From Cecembia calidifontis (GTDB lineage Bacteria > Bacteroidota > Bacteroidia > Cytophagales > Cyclobacteriaceae): a stretch of 64,000 nucleotides of DNA. The notes under the pieces were generated by a model, which was not told the origin of the DNA, searched no databases, and saw only the letters and a program-made list of their open reading frames with translations. Positions 52,955-62,334 of this stretch are shown in pieces. Each line of letters begins with the position of its first letter. Positions within the stretch are counted from its first letter, which is position 1. Location: assembly GCF_004216715.1 (NCBI RefSeq), contig NZ_SGXG01000001.1, positions 62,001 to 126,000 on the forward strand, given 5' to 3'. Position numbers and translations under genes: made by a program.

Positions 52955-55900
52955 ATGATCCCCCTCCGACTAGACATAGAAGGCCTATACTCTTACAAGG
53001 AAAAACAAACGATAGATTTTACCCAGTTGACTGCTGCGGGTCTATTCGGAATTTTTGGCGCCGTAGGCAGTGGTAAATCTTCTATTTTGGAAGCCATACT
53101 CCTAGCCCTCTATGGCAGTACTGAGCGACTTTCCGACCGTGGTGAGAAAAACAGCATGCTCAACTTGCAATCAGAGGCTTTGCTGATCACTTTTGAATTC
53201 CGATCCGGCAAAAACAATTCCCAAACCTACCTGGCCCGCTACTCGGCCAAAAGAAACCCCAAGAATTTTGAGGATGTAAAACCCGCCGAACATACGTTCT
53301 ACAAAAAATCCGGTGAGCAACTGGAACCCATTTCTGAAGGTGCAGAGCAGATTTTAGGCATGAAAAAGGAACATTTCAAACAGACGGTAATCATACCACA
53401 GGGCAAGTTCCGGGAATTCATTGACCTTACCCCCGGCCCAAGGGCCGAGATGATGAAGGAACTGTTTGGTTTGGAACGCTTCGACTTAGCGGCCAAGACA
53501 GGAACACTATTGAAGATCACCAGAGAAGAAAAAATCCGCCTGGAAACCCAGTTGCAGGGCTTGGAAGAAATCCATGAGGAGTTATTGAAAGAAAAGGAAA
53601 CCCTGTTGAAAGCCAACCAGGAGGAAATATTCCAGCAAAAAAACGCCCTTGAATTAGCAGAACAACTTTTCAAAAAACAGGAGATCCTGAAGGAAAAACA
53701 CCGGGAATGGAAAAACTTCCAAAGCGAATGGGAAAGTTTGGAGGCCAAAAAACCGGAAATCGAATCCAAGAAAAACCAGTGGAAAGACTTCCTCAAAGCC
53801 AAAACTTACCTAAAACCAGTTTGGGAGCAATTGAAAGACCAAGAGGCCGATGCTGAAAAAAACAGGATTAGCATCATCGACTGTAGCCGATTCAGGGACA
53901 GGTATGCCAAAGAAATTCAGGATCATGAAAAAGAACTTCAGGAACTGAAGGAAAAAGCAGAGCAAAAATCAGCACGGGAAGCCAAAATCCGGGACCTTCA
54001 AAAGGTCATTGAGATCAAGGACCTGGAAATAAGCCTTTCCCAATGGGAACAGGCCATGGATAAGCTCCAACCCGCCTTAAGTTCCAGAAGATTGGCCCTA
54101 CAGCAGATCAGTTCGGAGATACAAAACCTGGAAAAAACACTGGAAAAACAGGGCCCGGCAGATAGCACCTTGCTTGCCGATTGGAAAAGTGCAGCAAAAG
54201 AATGGCAGCAGTTGGAAAGTACTATCCACAAAAATCGAGAGGAGCTGACTGCATTGATGAAGAAAATAAGCAGTTGGGAAGAAAAAAGCCAGACCCTCCT
54301 TCAATCTCTGCCTCAAGGACATAAAAGCTTTGAAACTGCAATCTCCACTTCCAAAAACCAATTGCAGGAATTGGAAGAGGAAAAAGACAACTTGGGTAAA
54401 AAAGCAGGGCTTGCTGCCCATGTGCATCTCTTAGAAGAAGGCAAAGCCTGTCCTTTGTGCGGCTCTCTCTCCCACCCCGATCCACTGGAGGCAGAAAAAG
54501 AAAGTCAGACCCTGTCCCTGCTCCAGGAGGACATCCAAAATCTCAAGGAACTTTTGGAAAACCTCCAAACCCAATCCCAACAGCACAGAGAATACAGTAT
54601 CCACCTCAGCAACTTCAGGGACCAAAAAGACAAACTGAGCGAAGCGTTGGAACAATTGGAAAACCAACTGCAGCTGTTGAGGCAACAATTGACCCTGCAA
54701 GGCATTCCTTCTCAAGAGGAGCTGGCGCTTAAAATTACGGAGTCCGAAACCATTATCCGAAAAAAGGAGGAAAGTCTGGAAAAACTTAAAGGTTTAAGAA
54801 CCCAATGGGAAAAAGAAAGAGGCCTTTTAGAAGAAGAAGAAAGCAGGCTCCGAGCCGCAGAAAATGAATTGGTCGGGGTGCGAAGCAAAATCCTGTCCAA
54901 AAAAGAGGAAATCAAGGACCCTGAATTCTGCAAAGCCTTTTATCCAAAAACAAGGGAAGCCATTCAACAAGCCATAGAAAAAGTGGAATGGGACATCCGG
55001 GAAACTGCCTTTAAACTTGAAGGAAAACTAAAAGTGCTCCAGGAAACCCGTGACAAAGAAACTACCAACCTGGCCAACTTAAAAAGCTATGAAAAAAACC
55101 TGGAAGCTAACCTTCATAAAATCAAGGAGCTGGAGACCCACTTCGAAAACCTAAAAAAGGAGCATGTTTTTAAGGATCAAGAAGCATTGATCGCCCTATT
55201 CGACCATTCTTTAGATGCGGACAAAGTAGATGCTGAGATCCGTCAGTTTGAAGACAGGAGGCTTTTGGTAAAAAACAAACTTCAGGAACTGGGAAGTACA
55301 GAAGGTCTGACCACATTCAGTGAGGGGGATTTTGTCAGGAGCAGGGAAGCTTTAAAGGAAAGCCAGGCACGTTTTGCCCAAATCCAAAAATCACAGGCCC
55401 TTTTGGAACAGGAAGTCAAAACCATCCAATCCAGATTGAAGGAAAAAAAGGACTTACAGGGGTTATTTGCAAAGGTGGAAAACAGGGAGTCCAACCTCAA
55501 GGAACTGGAAAAACTCTTCAAGGGCAGTGGTTTTGTAAAGTACGTCAGCAGCATTTACCTGAAGGAGCTCTGCCATACCGCCAATGTGCGCTTTATGAAG
55601 CTGACCAAAAACAGCCTGAGTCTGGACATTGACGACAACAATACCTTCTGGGTGATTGACTACCTTAACGGGGGCAAGAGGCGTCTGCTCAAAACCCTTT
55701 CCGGAGGACAGACTTTCCAGGCCTCTTTATGTCTGGCATTGGCTTTGGCAGAAAAAGTCAAGTCGCTCAATCAGGCCGACCAATCCTTCTTCTTTTTAGA
55801 TGAAGGCTTCGGTGCCCTGGACAAAACCTCATTGAGAATAGTTTTCGAAACCCTCAAAGCCCTGCGGCATGAGAACCGAATAGTTGGCATCATTTCCCAT

Positions 55901-55987
55901 GTGGAAGAATTGCAGCAGGAAATCGGCGTCTATGCCAAGGTGGAACTGGATGCTGAGAGGGGAAGTTTGGTAGGGTATTCTTTTTAG
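52955..55987 (+). CDS. sbcC: Exonuclease subunit SbcC (SMC-like ATPase)
   Basis: SbcC is the ATPase of SbcCD. The 1010-residue protein has the N-terminal Walker A (FGAVGSGKSSILEAILLAL, about residues 35-53) and a long coiled coil. In the middle is the zinc-hook-type CPLCGS (about 505-510). The C-terminal half has the ABC signature LSGGQTFQASLCLALALAE and Walker B FFFLDEGFGALDK. It links DNA ends and drives the SbcD nuclease. Complete. Confidence 0.96.
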   Translation: MIPLRLDIEGLYSYKEKQTIDFTQLTAAGLFGIFGAVGSGKSSILEAILLALYGSTERLSDRGEKNSMLNLQSEALLITFEFRSGKNNSQTYLARYSAKRNPKNFEDVKPAEHTFYKKSGEQLEPISEGAEQILGMKKEHFKQTVIIPQGKFREFIDLTPGPRAEMMKELFGLERFDLAAKTGTLLKITREEKIRLETQLQGLEEIHEELLKEKETLLKANQEEIFQQKNALELAEQLFKKQEILKEKHREWKNFQSEWESLEAKKPEIESKKNQWKDFLKAKTYLKPVWEQLKDQEADAEKNRISIIDCSRFRDRYAKEIQDHEKELQELKEKAEQKSAREAKIRDLQKVIEIKDLEISLSQWEQAMDKLQPALSSRRLALQQISSEIQNLEKTLEKQGPADSTLLADWKSAAKEWQQLESTIHKNREELTALMKKISSWEEKSQTLLQSLPQGHKSFETAISTSKNQLQELEEEKDNLGKKAGLAAHVHLLEEGKACPLCGSLSHPDPLEAEKESQTLSLLQEDIQNLKELLENLQTQSQQHREYSIHLSNFRDQKDKLSEALEQLENQLQLLRQQLTLQGIPSQEELALKITESETIIRKKEESLEKLKGLRTQWEKERGLLEEEESRLRAAENELVGVRSKILSKKEEIKDPEFCKAFYPKTREAIQQAIEKVEWDIRETAFKLEGKLKVLQETRDKETTNLANLKSYEKNLEANLHKIKELETHFENLKKEHVFKDQEALIALFDHSLDADKVDAEIRQFEDRRLLVKNKLQELGSTEGLTTFSEGDFVRSREALKESQARFAQIQKSQALLEQEVKTIQSRLKEKKDLQGLFAKVENRESNLKELEKLFKGSGFVKYVSSIYLKELCHTANVRFMKLTKNSLSLDIDDNNTFWVIDYLNGGKRRLLKTLSGGQTFQASLCLALALAEKVKSLNQADQSFFFLDEGFGALDKTSLRIVFETLKALRHENRIVGIISHVEELQQEIGVYAKVELDAERGSLVGYSF

Positions 55988-56054
55988 GGGCAAGACGTGA
56001 GAAGCGAGAGTTTAGAGGCGAGAAGCGAGAGAAAAGAAACAAGAGGCAAGAATC
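55988..56054. repeat. Purine-rich dispersed repeat after sbcC
   Basis: Variants of GAGAAGCGAGAG and AAGAGGCAAGAATC follow the sbcC stop codon immediately. They are similar to the repeat at 27236-27300 and to a short stretch next to rpsA (20637-20660, other strand). It is directly adjacent to an IS3-type element. Confidence 0.55.
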
Positions 56055-56087
56055 ATGTTCTTCCCTGAATAGCGTTGACCGTTTGGT

Positions 56088-57038
56088 TCAACATTCATTA
56101 AATATTTCCATCGGGCAATCATGAGCCAGAGGTTCTTCTCTTGGGCAAACTTCGAAGGGGCTCGATGCCCCTAAGAAGTTTTTTCTTCCTTCGGTATAAA
56201 CAATCACCGTCGGTCTTTCTTGGGCTTTTAAATTTAGTATATTTTTATAAAATCCCATGGGGGTGTATTTCATTTTAAATCCCCTGTGTAGTCTTATGCT
56301 GTTGTAGTTGGCTACAGCTTTCGCCACTTTTCTTTTCAGGTCGCTGAAATCTTTGATTATCCACCTTTTGAGGTATTCATTTTTTATGATTCCATTGATT
56401 CGTTCTGCGTAGGGGTTTTCCCATGCGATATTTCCCATACTGATATGGATATTGTTTTTGTTGAGCAAGGAGGTGTATTCTTTACTACTGTACTGGGAAC
56501 CTTTATCTGAGTGGTGGATCAGGCCCCAAGGCTGGTATCTCAAAGTACTGAGGGCCATTTTCATAGCTTTGATATTACCTTCTGTGCGCAAGTTGTCGTT
56601 GACCGAATATCCCACGATGATCCTGGTATAAACATCAATAATGAAGACCAAATAATAGAATTCACCATTGAGGTAAAAGTAAGTGATATCGGTTTGGATG
56701 ACCTGAAAAGGTCTGTTTATGGCCATACCTTCGATAAGGTTTGGATAAGAATAAAGGCCTGCGTAAGTGGTTTTCTGGTAGTTTTTTATTTTTTTGATAC
56801 CATATCCCATTTCCATGAAAATTTCACAGAATTGATCCCTTCCCATGAATTCGGGTTTCAATGTATAATACATTTTTTCGACCCCACATCCTGGATGGTC
56901 TTCCCTGAGCTCATCGGCCAGGATTACCAGTTGGGCAATTTCAAGATCGAATGCTTGCTGCCTTTTTTTGGCTTGTTGAACGGCCTGCTTGGTTACTCCA
57001 ACAGTCCGATAAAGTTCATTGAGCGAATGGTTTATCAT
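56088..57038 (-). CDS. IS3-family transposase OrfB (second type)
   Basis: The 316-residue protein has HTH-21-like and rve domains with VIQTDITYFYLN (Asp), LIHHSDKGSQYSSKEY (Asp) and NPYAERINGIIKNEYLKRW (Glu), the full DDE triad. It overlaps orfA by 4 bp (ATGA). The C-terminal tail of about 40 residues (VYTEGRKNFLGASSPFEV) is not typical of the family and may come from read-through into the end of the element. Confidence 0.92.
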   Translation of the reverse strand: MINHSLNELYRTVGVTKQAVQQAKKRQQAFDLEIAQLVILADELREDHPGCGVEKMYYTLKPEFMGRDQFCEIFMEMGYGIKKIKNYQKTTYAGLYSYPNLIEGMAINRPFQVIQTDITYFYLNGEFYYLVFIIDVYTRIIVGYSVNDNLRTEGNIKAMKMALSTLRYQPWGLIHHSDKGSQYSSKEYTSLLNKNNIHISMGNIAWENPYAERINGIIKNEYLKRWIIKDFSDLKRKVAKAVANYNSIRLHRGFKMKYTPMGFYKNILNLKAQERPTVIVYTEGRKNFLGASSPFEVCPREEPLAHDCPMEIFNEC

Positions 57039-57430
57039 ACTTTTGTTGGATTGGAACCACCAGAGTGTGGGGTTTTGGAGTTTTTTTTAATATCGATTGA
57101 GTAAGTTTCTTTGGCCAAATCAATCATTTTTTCCAAATAATCAATCATGATCTGTTTTTGGCCAACGGTACGCTCGAGATCTTTGACCTTTTCTTCGAGT
57201 TCTTTGAGCCTATTGGTTTGACTGTCTTTCATCTCAATTATCCTGATATTTTTTTCATTATAGGTCGAATACTTATAAATCCAATGATAAATAACTGAGT
57301 TCACAATTCCATAATGTCGCTCCATTTGCTGAACTGTCATGATTCCTTTCTCAAAATCATCAACCAACTTACGTTTAAATTCCTCTGAAAATCTACGCTG
57401 AGAATTAATCCTTTTTCCTGTTTTTAACAT
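57035..57430 (-). CDS. IS3-family transposase OrfA (second type)
   Basis: The 131-residue DNA-binding subunit has a helix-turn-helix of the transposase_8 type (RRFSEEFKRKLVDDFEKG, then MERHYGIVNSVIYHWIYKY) followed by a coiled coil (LKELEEKVKDLERTVGQKQI). Its 3' end has a run of A codons (IDIKKNSK), which may serve frameshifting. Complete. Confidence 0.9.
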   Translation of the reverse strand: MLKTGKRINSQRRFSEEFKRKLVDDFEKGIMTVQQMERHYGIVNSVIYHWIYKYSTYNEKNIRIIEMKDSQTNRLKELEEKVKDLERTVGQKQIMIDYLEKMIDLAKETYSIDIKKNSKTPHSGGSNPTKV

Positions 57431-57476
57431 CTTTTTTCTCGGTTAAAAACGGTCAACCTATTTCAGGGAAGGACAT

Positions 57477-58540
57477 CAAGTAGGGAGAAATCGGAGTAAA
57501 GTGGGATTTCGAAAGGCGGATTTCGGAGATTGGAAACATTAAGGTTTAAGGAGTTCTTTTAGGAAAAACCTTTAAAAACTTAGCAGGCCATCTATTTTCA
57601 AAGACTTTTCATTGTCACCTCGACGTAGGAGAGGTCTATATGAAGGCGAAAGCGCGATTTTGGAAGTGGAGACAGACATGAAGAATTTAAGGGATTTAAG
57701 GGGTTCATTAAGGAAATGGGATGTGAAAAGGTTGTGGCATCGTCACCAAACAGGTTGAACATTTTACGCTGAAAGCGTCCAATACCTTTTTATGTTATTT
57801 GCCCGGGGCAGCAGCCCGGGGAAGCATGAAAAAGATCTTTCCGGTAATCCCAACTCCAGAAGGAGTTGAATTAGAAAATGGTATGTCGGAAGGCATGACC
57901 TAAATCTTGGCCCGGTAAATTATTGCAGGGTTGGAATATGACATGGGAAAAGGGGAAGTGCCGTAGGTACGCCCGACAAGAAGACGAATCTAGAAAGGCA
58001 GATTTCAGCAAAGGACTGATGGGCCGTCCCGTAATAGCCCAGGGCTCAGCCCTGGGCAAATTGACATTACCAGATAACCCAGGGGTCTGAAGGACCGATC
58101 AAAAGGGATAATTTGAAACGGAAATTTCCAAAAATTAAAAATTAATATAAATAAGTCCCGAGATCTGGCTGATCAGAAAAAGCAAGAGGTAAAGCCTTTT
58201 ATCCATATCAAAACGAAATACAATAAAAACGGAAAAAAAAATTTCTCGAGGTTAAATAATTCATGCTTCAAAATCCTGAAATTAACTGAGATCTACAAAC
58301 AATACTTCAAAATTTAGTTTATTTGCAAAGTTATTTGGGATTTATTGCAAGGGATGGCTTTCTGTTTTTCAACAAAGCAGCAAACAATGAAACCGAGGAG
58401 GATTTTTGTACTTTATATAAACTTCGGTTGGAGCAATAAAAAATACTTACCATATTGAGTTAATTTACTCAATATGGTAAGTAAATTTATAAAAGCACAA
58501 TTTATAATTTGATTATCAATAAGTTAAACTAATATTTTTA
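57477..58540. repeat. Mosaic of short REP-like palindromes, no gene
   Basis: More than 1 kb shows no convincing gene but several compact palindromes: ACGCT-GAA-AGCGT (57766-57778), CCCGGG-GCAGCAG-CCCGGG (57802-57820), AACTCC-AGAA-GGAGTT (57852-57867), GCCCAGGGCT-C-AGCCCTGGGC (58037-58057). Each lies in a stretch of different base composition, as if pieces of several dispersed repeats had been added one after the other. The segment between 58060 and 58440 holds nothing I recognise. Confidence 0.6.
58445..58482. repeat. Perfect 16-bp inverted repeat with 6-nt loop
   Basis: ACTTACCATATTGAGT-TAATTT-ACTCAATATGGTAAGT. It is too perfect and AT-rich for a normal terminator and has no T run on either side. 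It might be an operator or a tiny non-autonomous element. It lies about 70 bp after the mosaic and 100 bp beyond the end of the ATPase gene. Confidence 0.7.
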
Positions 58541-58553
58541 AGAAATATTAACC

Positions 58554-58584
58554 AAAAAAGACAGCCAATAGAGCTGTCTTTTTT
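58554..58584 (-). terminator. Terminator of the AAA/DUF4143 ATPase gene
   Basis: AAAAAAGACAGC and GCTGTCTTTTTT form a 12-bp stem with a 7-nt loop, symmetrical and so able to work in both directions. It directly follows and slightly overlaps the stop codon of the ATPase gene. Confidence 0.85.
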
Positions 58585-59776
58585 AAAATAAATCCGATAC
58601 ATCCATTTGTAAAAACTCCTGCCAAGGAATCCCACCTGAACCTATCACTAATGCTTTGTCAGGGTTGAATTTTTCTTTGAAAGCAATCAAACCTGTCAAT
58701 CGCCCTGTATGCCCGGATTTTACTTCCAGCCCGATGACTTTTTTCTTGTATTCCAAAACAAAATCCACCTCGTCATTCCCCTCCTTCCAGTAATAGAGTG
58801 AAAGCTTTTTGTCTTTAAATACCTGATTGACCAAATGTGCACCCACAGCCGACTCTACCCACCTTCCCCAAATTTTGGGGGATTCCAGTAGCGTATCCAA
58901 ACTTTCATCGGATATCCCGGACATGATGGCGGTATTATGGACCTGAAATTTGGGGCTTGAAGCACGCTTCCTTACCATATTGGGACTGTATTTCTCAAGT
59001 CCACCAAGAAGTCCTGCATCATTCAGGAGTCCAAGGTAATTTGCCAAAGTGGTGGTGTTGCCCGCTTCAGTCAATTGTCCCATAATCTTGGTAAAACTCA
59101 ACACCTGACCCGAATAGGAAGAGCCCAACTCAAAGAGCCGCTTCATCAGGGCAGGTTTATCCACGCGGGTCAACATCAGGATGTCTTTGGAAATGCTGGT
59201 TTCCAACAATGCGTCACGGACATAGCTTTTCCATCGGTCTTCATCATCTTTTAGCGTGATGGCTCCCGGATAGCCCCCAAACCATACAAATTCCTCAGCT
59301 GTCAAACCAAAAGCATCCTTCATTTCCCTATAAGACCAATGTCCCAAGTAAGTAGCCTCAAATCTTCCAGCCAAGGACTCTGTCAGCCCCTGCTGCAGCA
59401 TCAGACGCGAAGACCCCAATAGTACCAAGCGGATATCCCGCTCATCGGCACTGTCTTTATCCCACTCTGCCTTGACCTGCTCACTCCAATTATCAATTTT
59501 CTGAACCTCATCGATCACCAACAAAAATGGTTGGTCAGCCTGCTTGGCCTGTTGGAACCTGGCTGCTTCCCATTGTTGGGCAATCCACAACTTATCCCTT
59601 GCCGGGACAGCATCCGCAGCTACCAATTGCGCAGGGTATTTAAGCTCCCTCATCACCTGTCGGACCAAGGTTGTTTTCCCCACCTGTCTAGGACCATATA
59701 CCACCTGTATAAACCTCCTAGGTTCATCTTTGAGTCTCTTGAGAAGTATTTTTTTATCTACCCTTTGATAAGACAT
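58583..59776 (-). CDS. AAA ATPase with C-terminal DUF4143
   Basis: This 397-residue protein has an AAA_14 ATPase domain with Walker A VVYGPRQVGKTTLVRQ (about residues 25-40) and Walker B LVIDEVQKIDNW (about 85-96). The C-terminal DUF4143 domain contains GRWVESAVGAHLVNQVF, YYWKEGNDEVDFVLEY and VIGLEVKSGHTG, with the D...E-x-K pattern of a restriction-endonuclease-like fold. Proteins of this class are widespread, often in multiple copies, and of unsettled function; defence or toxin-like roles have been suggested. A single-gene unit. It appears intact. Confidence 0.88.
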   Translation of the reverse strand: MSYQRVDKKILLKRLKDEPRRFIQVVYGPRQVGKTTLVRQVMRELKYPAQLVAADAVPARDKLWIAQQWEAARFQQAKQADQPFLLVIDEVQKIDNWSEQVKAEWDKDSADERDIRLVLLGSSRLMLQQGLTESLAGRFEATYLGHWSYREMKDAFGLTAEEFVWFGGYPGAITLKDDEDRWKSYVRDALLETSISKDILMLTRVDKPALMKRLFELGSSYSGQVLSFTKIMGQLTEAGNTTTLANYLGLLNDAGLLGGLEKYSPNMVRKRASSPKFQVHNTAIMSGISDESLDTLLESPKIWGRWVESAVGAHLVNQVFKDKKLSLYYWKEGNDEVDFVLEYKKKVIGLEVKSGHTGRLTGLIAFKEKFNPDKALVIGSGGIPWQEFLQMDVSDLF

Positions 59777-60079
59777 ACTATTGAAAATTAATGAATTGCC
59801 AATTTAATCATTCAATTACGTAATTCTACTCATTTTATTGAGTAATTTTTCATTTTATGACATAAAATATTGATAAACATGCATTTATAAAATAATTTTT
59901 AGACCCAAAAAGTAGAAAAAATTATACTTATTATTATCATTCAAATAGTTCAAGGTATTCAATCTTAACCCAATTACCATACGCTTGAAACCACTCAACA
60001 TCCCTAACTTAATCGTAACCATTTAAAAACACTGGATTTCAGCAAATCCTCTAATTTTACAAAAAAATTCAAAAGCCCA
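59777..60079. other. Intergenic region between divergent genes
   Basis: The region of 303 bp contains a short inverted repeat TACTCA-TTTTAT-TGAGTA (59827-59844) just upstream of the ATPase start; its TTGAGTAA core also occurs in the 58445-58482 palindrome at the other end of that gene. A weak -7-like box (TAATTTTA near 60050) precedes the phosphoesterase gene. Nothing else is recognisable. Confidence 0.4.
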
Positions 60080-61654
60080 ATGAAAAAGCTCCAAATCCTT
60101 CTAATCGTCCTGTTTTTCAACTCCTTAGCACTTGCCCAAGAAAAAGCCAGTGGCATAGTTTATGAAGACCTTAATAGAAATGGGAAAAAAGAAAGAAGGG
60201 AAAAAGGAATTCCGGGTGTAGCTGTTTCCAATGGAATCCAGGTGGTGCTTACTGATGAAAAGGGGAAGTACGAAATCCCGATTGCTGAACACCAAACCCT
60301 TTTTGTCATCAAACCATCTGACCATAATCTCCCTTATGATGAAAACAATATCCCACAGTTTTATTATATCCACAAGCCAAATGGATCACCTTCTGGCCTG
60401 AACTATCCTGGCGTCCCACCTTCTGGGCCATTACCAAAATCGGTGGATTTTGGTTTATATCCTTCTGAAAAACAGTCCTCCTTTACTGCCTTGATCTTTG
60501 GAGATCCGCAACCTTATAATGAAAGGGAATTAGCCTGGTTCTATGAAGGAATAGTGAAAGAGGTAGAAGGTTTAAAAGGCATTAGTTTTGGTGCTTCTTT
60601 GGGTGACATTGTAGGAGATAGACCTGACTTTTTCCCAGCCTATAAAGACATCATAGGTAAGGTTGGTGTTCCTTGGTATCAGGTTATGGGAAATCACGAC
60701 ATGAATTTTGATGCTAGTTCAGATGAATTCAGTGATGAATCTTTTACCGCTGCCTTTGGTCCTGCCACTTATGCTTTCAATCATGGAGACGCTCATTTTA
60801 TCGTCTTAGAAAATATTCTTTACCCAGATCCAAGGGATGGACAGGGCTATTGGGGAGGTCTTAGAAAGGACCAGCTTGCTTTTGTAGAAAACAATTTAAA
60901 ATTCGTCCCAAAAGACAAGTTAGTGGTCTTATTGATGCATATCCCACTTTTTGAAGAAAATGGAGATAGTTTCCGTGATGCAGATCGGGAAAAAATTTTG
61001 GAGCTTATCTCGCCCTTTTCAAATACCCTATCTCTTTCAGCGCATACGCATTATATGAAGCAGACTTTTTTTGGAAAAGAAGATGGATATAATCAAGTAA
61101 AACCCCATCACCACTTCAATATTGGTACTCCATCCGGAGATTGGTACAGTGGAAAAATATTAGCAGATGGAACTCCCGCTTCCACCATGCGTGATGGATC
61201 TCCTAAAGGGTATGTGTTTTTGGAGATAGATGGTAACACCTACCAAACCAAATACAAAGCAGCAGGGAAGTCTTCAGAACACCAATTGAATATTCACGCT
61301 CCAAAAATCTTGATCGAGGGAGTGAGAACTACAGCGCAAATCGTTGCTAATTTTTTCACCGGTACCGCACAGAACGAGGTTAAATTTAGAATCAACCAAG
61401 GAGAATGGAAAACCATGTATAACTATGAAGGAACAGACCCAAGTTTTTGGCTGGAAATTTTGGAATGGGACACTACTGAAGAATATATTCCAGGTAGAAG
61501 GCCTTCCAACCCTGCTTTAACAGATCATCTCTGGAGAGCTAGCATGCCGGGGGATTTATCTGCGGGGGAGTACATCATTGAAGTCGAGGCAACTGACATG
61601 TTCGGAAAGAAGCATACGGCTAAGCATTCCTTCCAAGTCATCAAACAGCCATAA
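60080..61654 (+). CDS. Secreted calcineurin-like metallophosphoesterase with N- and C-terminal accessory domains
   Basis: A signal peptide (MKKLQILLIVLFFNSLALA) is followed by an Ig-like MetallophosN domain (GIVYEDLNRNGKKERREKGI, VSNGIQVVLTDEKGKYEI; about residues 27-100). Then comes a phosphoesterase core with FGDPQPY, GASLGDIVGD, MGNHDMNFD, LLMHIPLF and LSAHTHYM, the full set of metal ligands. A C-terminal MetallophosC domain (about 410-520) ends the protein. It is exported, probably to the periplasm or outside. The substrate is unknown. Full length at 524 residues; it stands alone. Confidence 0.9.
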   Translation: MKKLQILLIVLFFNSLALAQEKASGIVYEDLNRNGKKERREKGIPGVAVSNGIQVVLTDEKGKYEIPIAEHQTLFVIKPSDHNLPYDENNIPQFYYIHKPNGSPSGLNYPGVPPSGPLPKSVDFGLYPSEKQSSFTALIFGDPQPYNERELAWFYEGIVKEVEGLKGISFGASLGDIVGDRPDFFPAYKDIIGKVGVPWYQVMGNHDMNFDASSDEFSDESFTAAFGPATYAFNHGDAHFIVLENILYPDPRDGQGYWGGLRKDQLAFVENNLKFVPKDKLVVLLMHIPLFEENGDSFRDADREKILELISPFSNTLSLSAHTHYMKQTFFGKEDGYNQVKPHHHFNIGTPSGDWYSGKILADGTPASTMRDGSPKGYVFLEIDGNTYQTKYKAAGKSSEHQLNIHAPKILIEGVRTTAQIVANFFTGTAQNEVKFRINQGEWKTMYNYEGTDPSFWLEILEWDTTEEYIPGRRPSNPALTDHLWRASMPGDLSAGEYIIEVEATDMFGKKHTAKHSFQVIKQP

Positions 61655-61658
61655 AAAG

Positions 61659-61690
61659 AATGTCCGAACAGAAAATTCTGCCCGGACATT
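61659..61690. terminator. Bidirectional terminator between the convergent phosphoesterase and hydrolase genes
   Basis: AATGTCCG and CGGACATT form the outer stem, with an inner CAGAA/TTCTG stem. AAAAAG precedes it and TTTTA follows it. It serves the plus-strand phosphoesterase and the minus-strand hydrolase. Confidence 0.8.
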
Positions 61691-61713
61691 TTATAGTTCG
61701 TTTAGTATTGAAT

Positions 61714-62334
61714 TTATTTCAAGATATTCTCATTTACCCAGTTAACCTCTGCCTCCCTGATGGTATGCAGGGTATCCTGAAAAATCAAGGTTTTGACCTG
61801 CGCACCCATTTTTTCAAATTGAGCCGCAGATTCTTCAATTCTGGATAAGGGAACATGCATGTCCTGTTGGCTTGAGCCGAAGAATACCGGACAACCGTCA
61901 AAATCACCCTTATATTTAGTAGGGTTAAACTTCTCACCAATCAAACCACCTGTAAAGGCAATCACCCCACCCCATTTTTGGGCATATTGGGCACTATATT
62001 CCAAAGAAAGGCAAGCTCCCTGTGAAAAGCCTATAAAATAAATCTGCTCTGATGAAAACCCTTTAGATTTCAAATCCTCCACGATCCCATCCAAAGTTTT
62101 CAATGAATTGGAAAAAGCGGGCTCATTGTTTTGATCAGGAGCCATGAAGCTATAAGGATACCAGGTATTCCCTGGAGCCTGTGGAGCGACCAAAGCAAAT
62201 TCATCCAAATGAAGGTGATCAGCCAGTCCTAAAATACTGGCAGTATTACCTCCCCTGCCATGTACCATTATGGCAACCTTTTCAGCCTCTTCCAATGGCT
62301 TCCCTTTATACACTATATCAGGCATATTTTTCAA
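61714..62334 (-). CDS. Alpha/beta hydrolase (carboxylesterase, MhqD-like)
   Basis: The 206-residue serine hydrolase has the oxyanion part MVHGRGGNTASI (about residues 23-34), nucleophile elbow GFSQGACLS (Ser about 118), Asp in SSQQDMHVPLSRIE and His in DTLHTIREAE. This fits the phospholipase/carboxylesterase group that includes Bacillus MhqD. Its start (62334, or 62325 for the second Met) overlaps the dioxygenase gene upstream by a few bases, so the two are coupled. The pair matches the MhqO-MhqD arrangement linked to detoxification of quinones and hydroquinones. Confidence 0.85.
   Translation of the reverse strand: MKNMPDIVYKGKPLEEAEKVAIMVHGRGGNTASILGLADHLHLDEFALVAPQAPGNTWYPYSFMAPDQNNEPAFSNSLKTLDGIVEDLKSKGFSSEQIYFIGFSQGACLSLEYSAQYAQKWGGVIAFTGGLIGEKFNPTKYKGDFDGCPVFFGSSQQDMHVPLSRIEESAAQFEKMGAQVKTLIFQDTLHTIREAEVNWVNENILK

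Larger units (their letters stand above)
56055..57476. mobile_element. IS3-family insertion sequence, second type, about 1420 bp
   Basis: The ends match as ATGTTCTTCCCTGAATAG on the left (from 56055) and, complemented, ATGTCCTTCCCTGAAATAG on the right (to 57476), followed by GTTGACCGTTT on both. A core repeat of TTCCCTGAA is perfect. I could not find a target duplication. Two overlapping genes lie on the minus strand. This is a different element from that at 48246-49562. Confidence 0.82.

Noticed and set aside
53299..53802. Minus-strand open frame of 167 codons inside sbcC
   Set aside because: It is the antisense shadow of the coiled-coil region, rich in Ser, Phe and Leu as expected of reversed Glu/Lys codons.
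56511..57104. Plus-strand open frame of 197 codons
   Set aside because: It lies opposite the DDE domain of an IS3 transposase; the minus-strand frame explains the sequence.
61660..61848. Plus-strand open frame of 62 codons after the phosphoesterase
   Set aside because: It runs through the terminator and antisense to the hydrolase gene.
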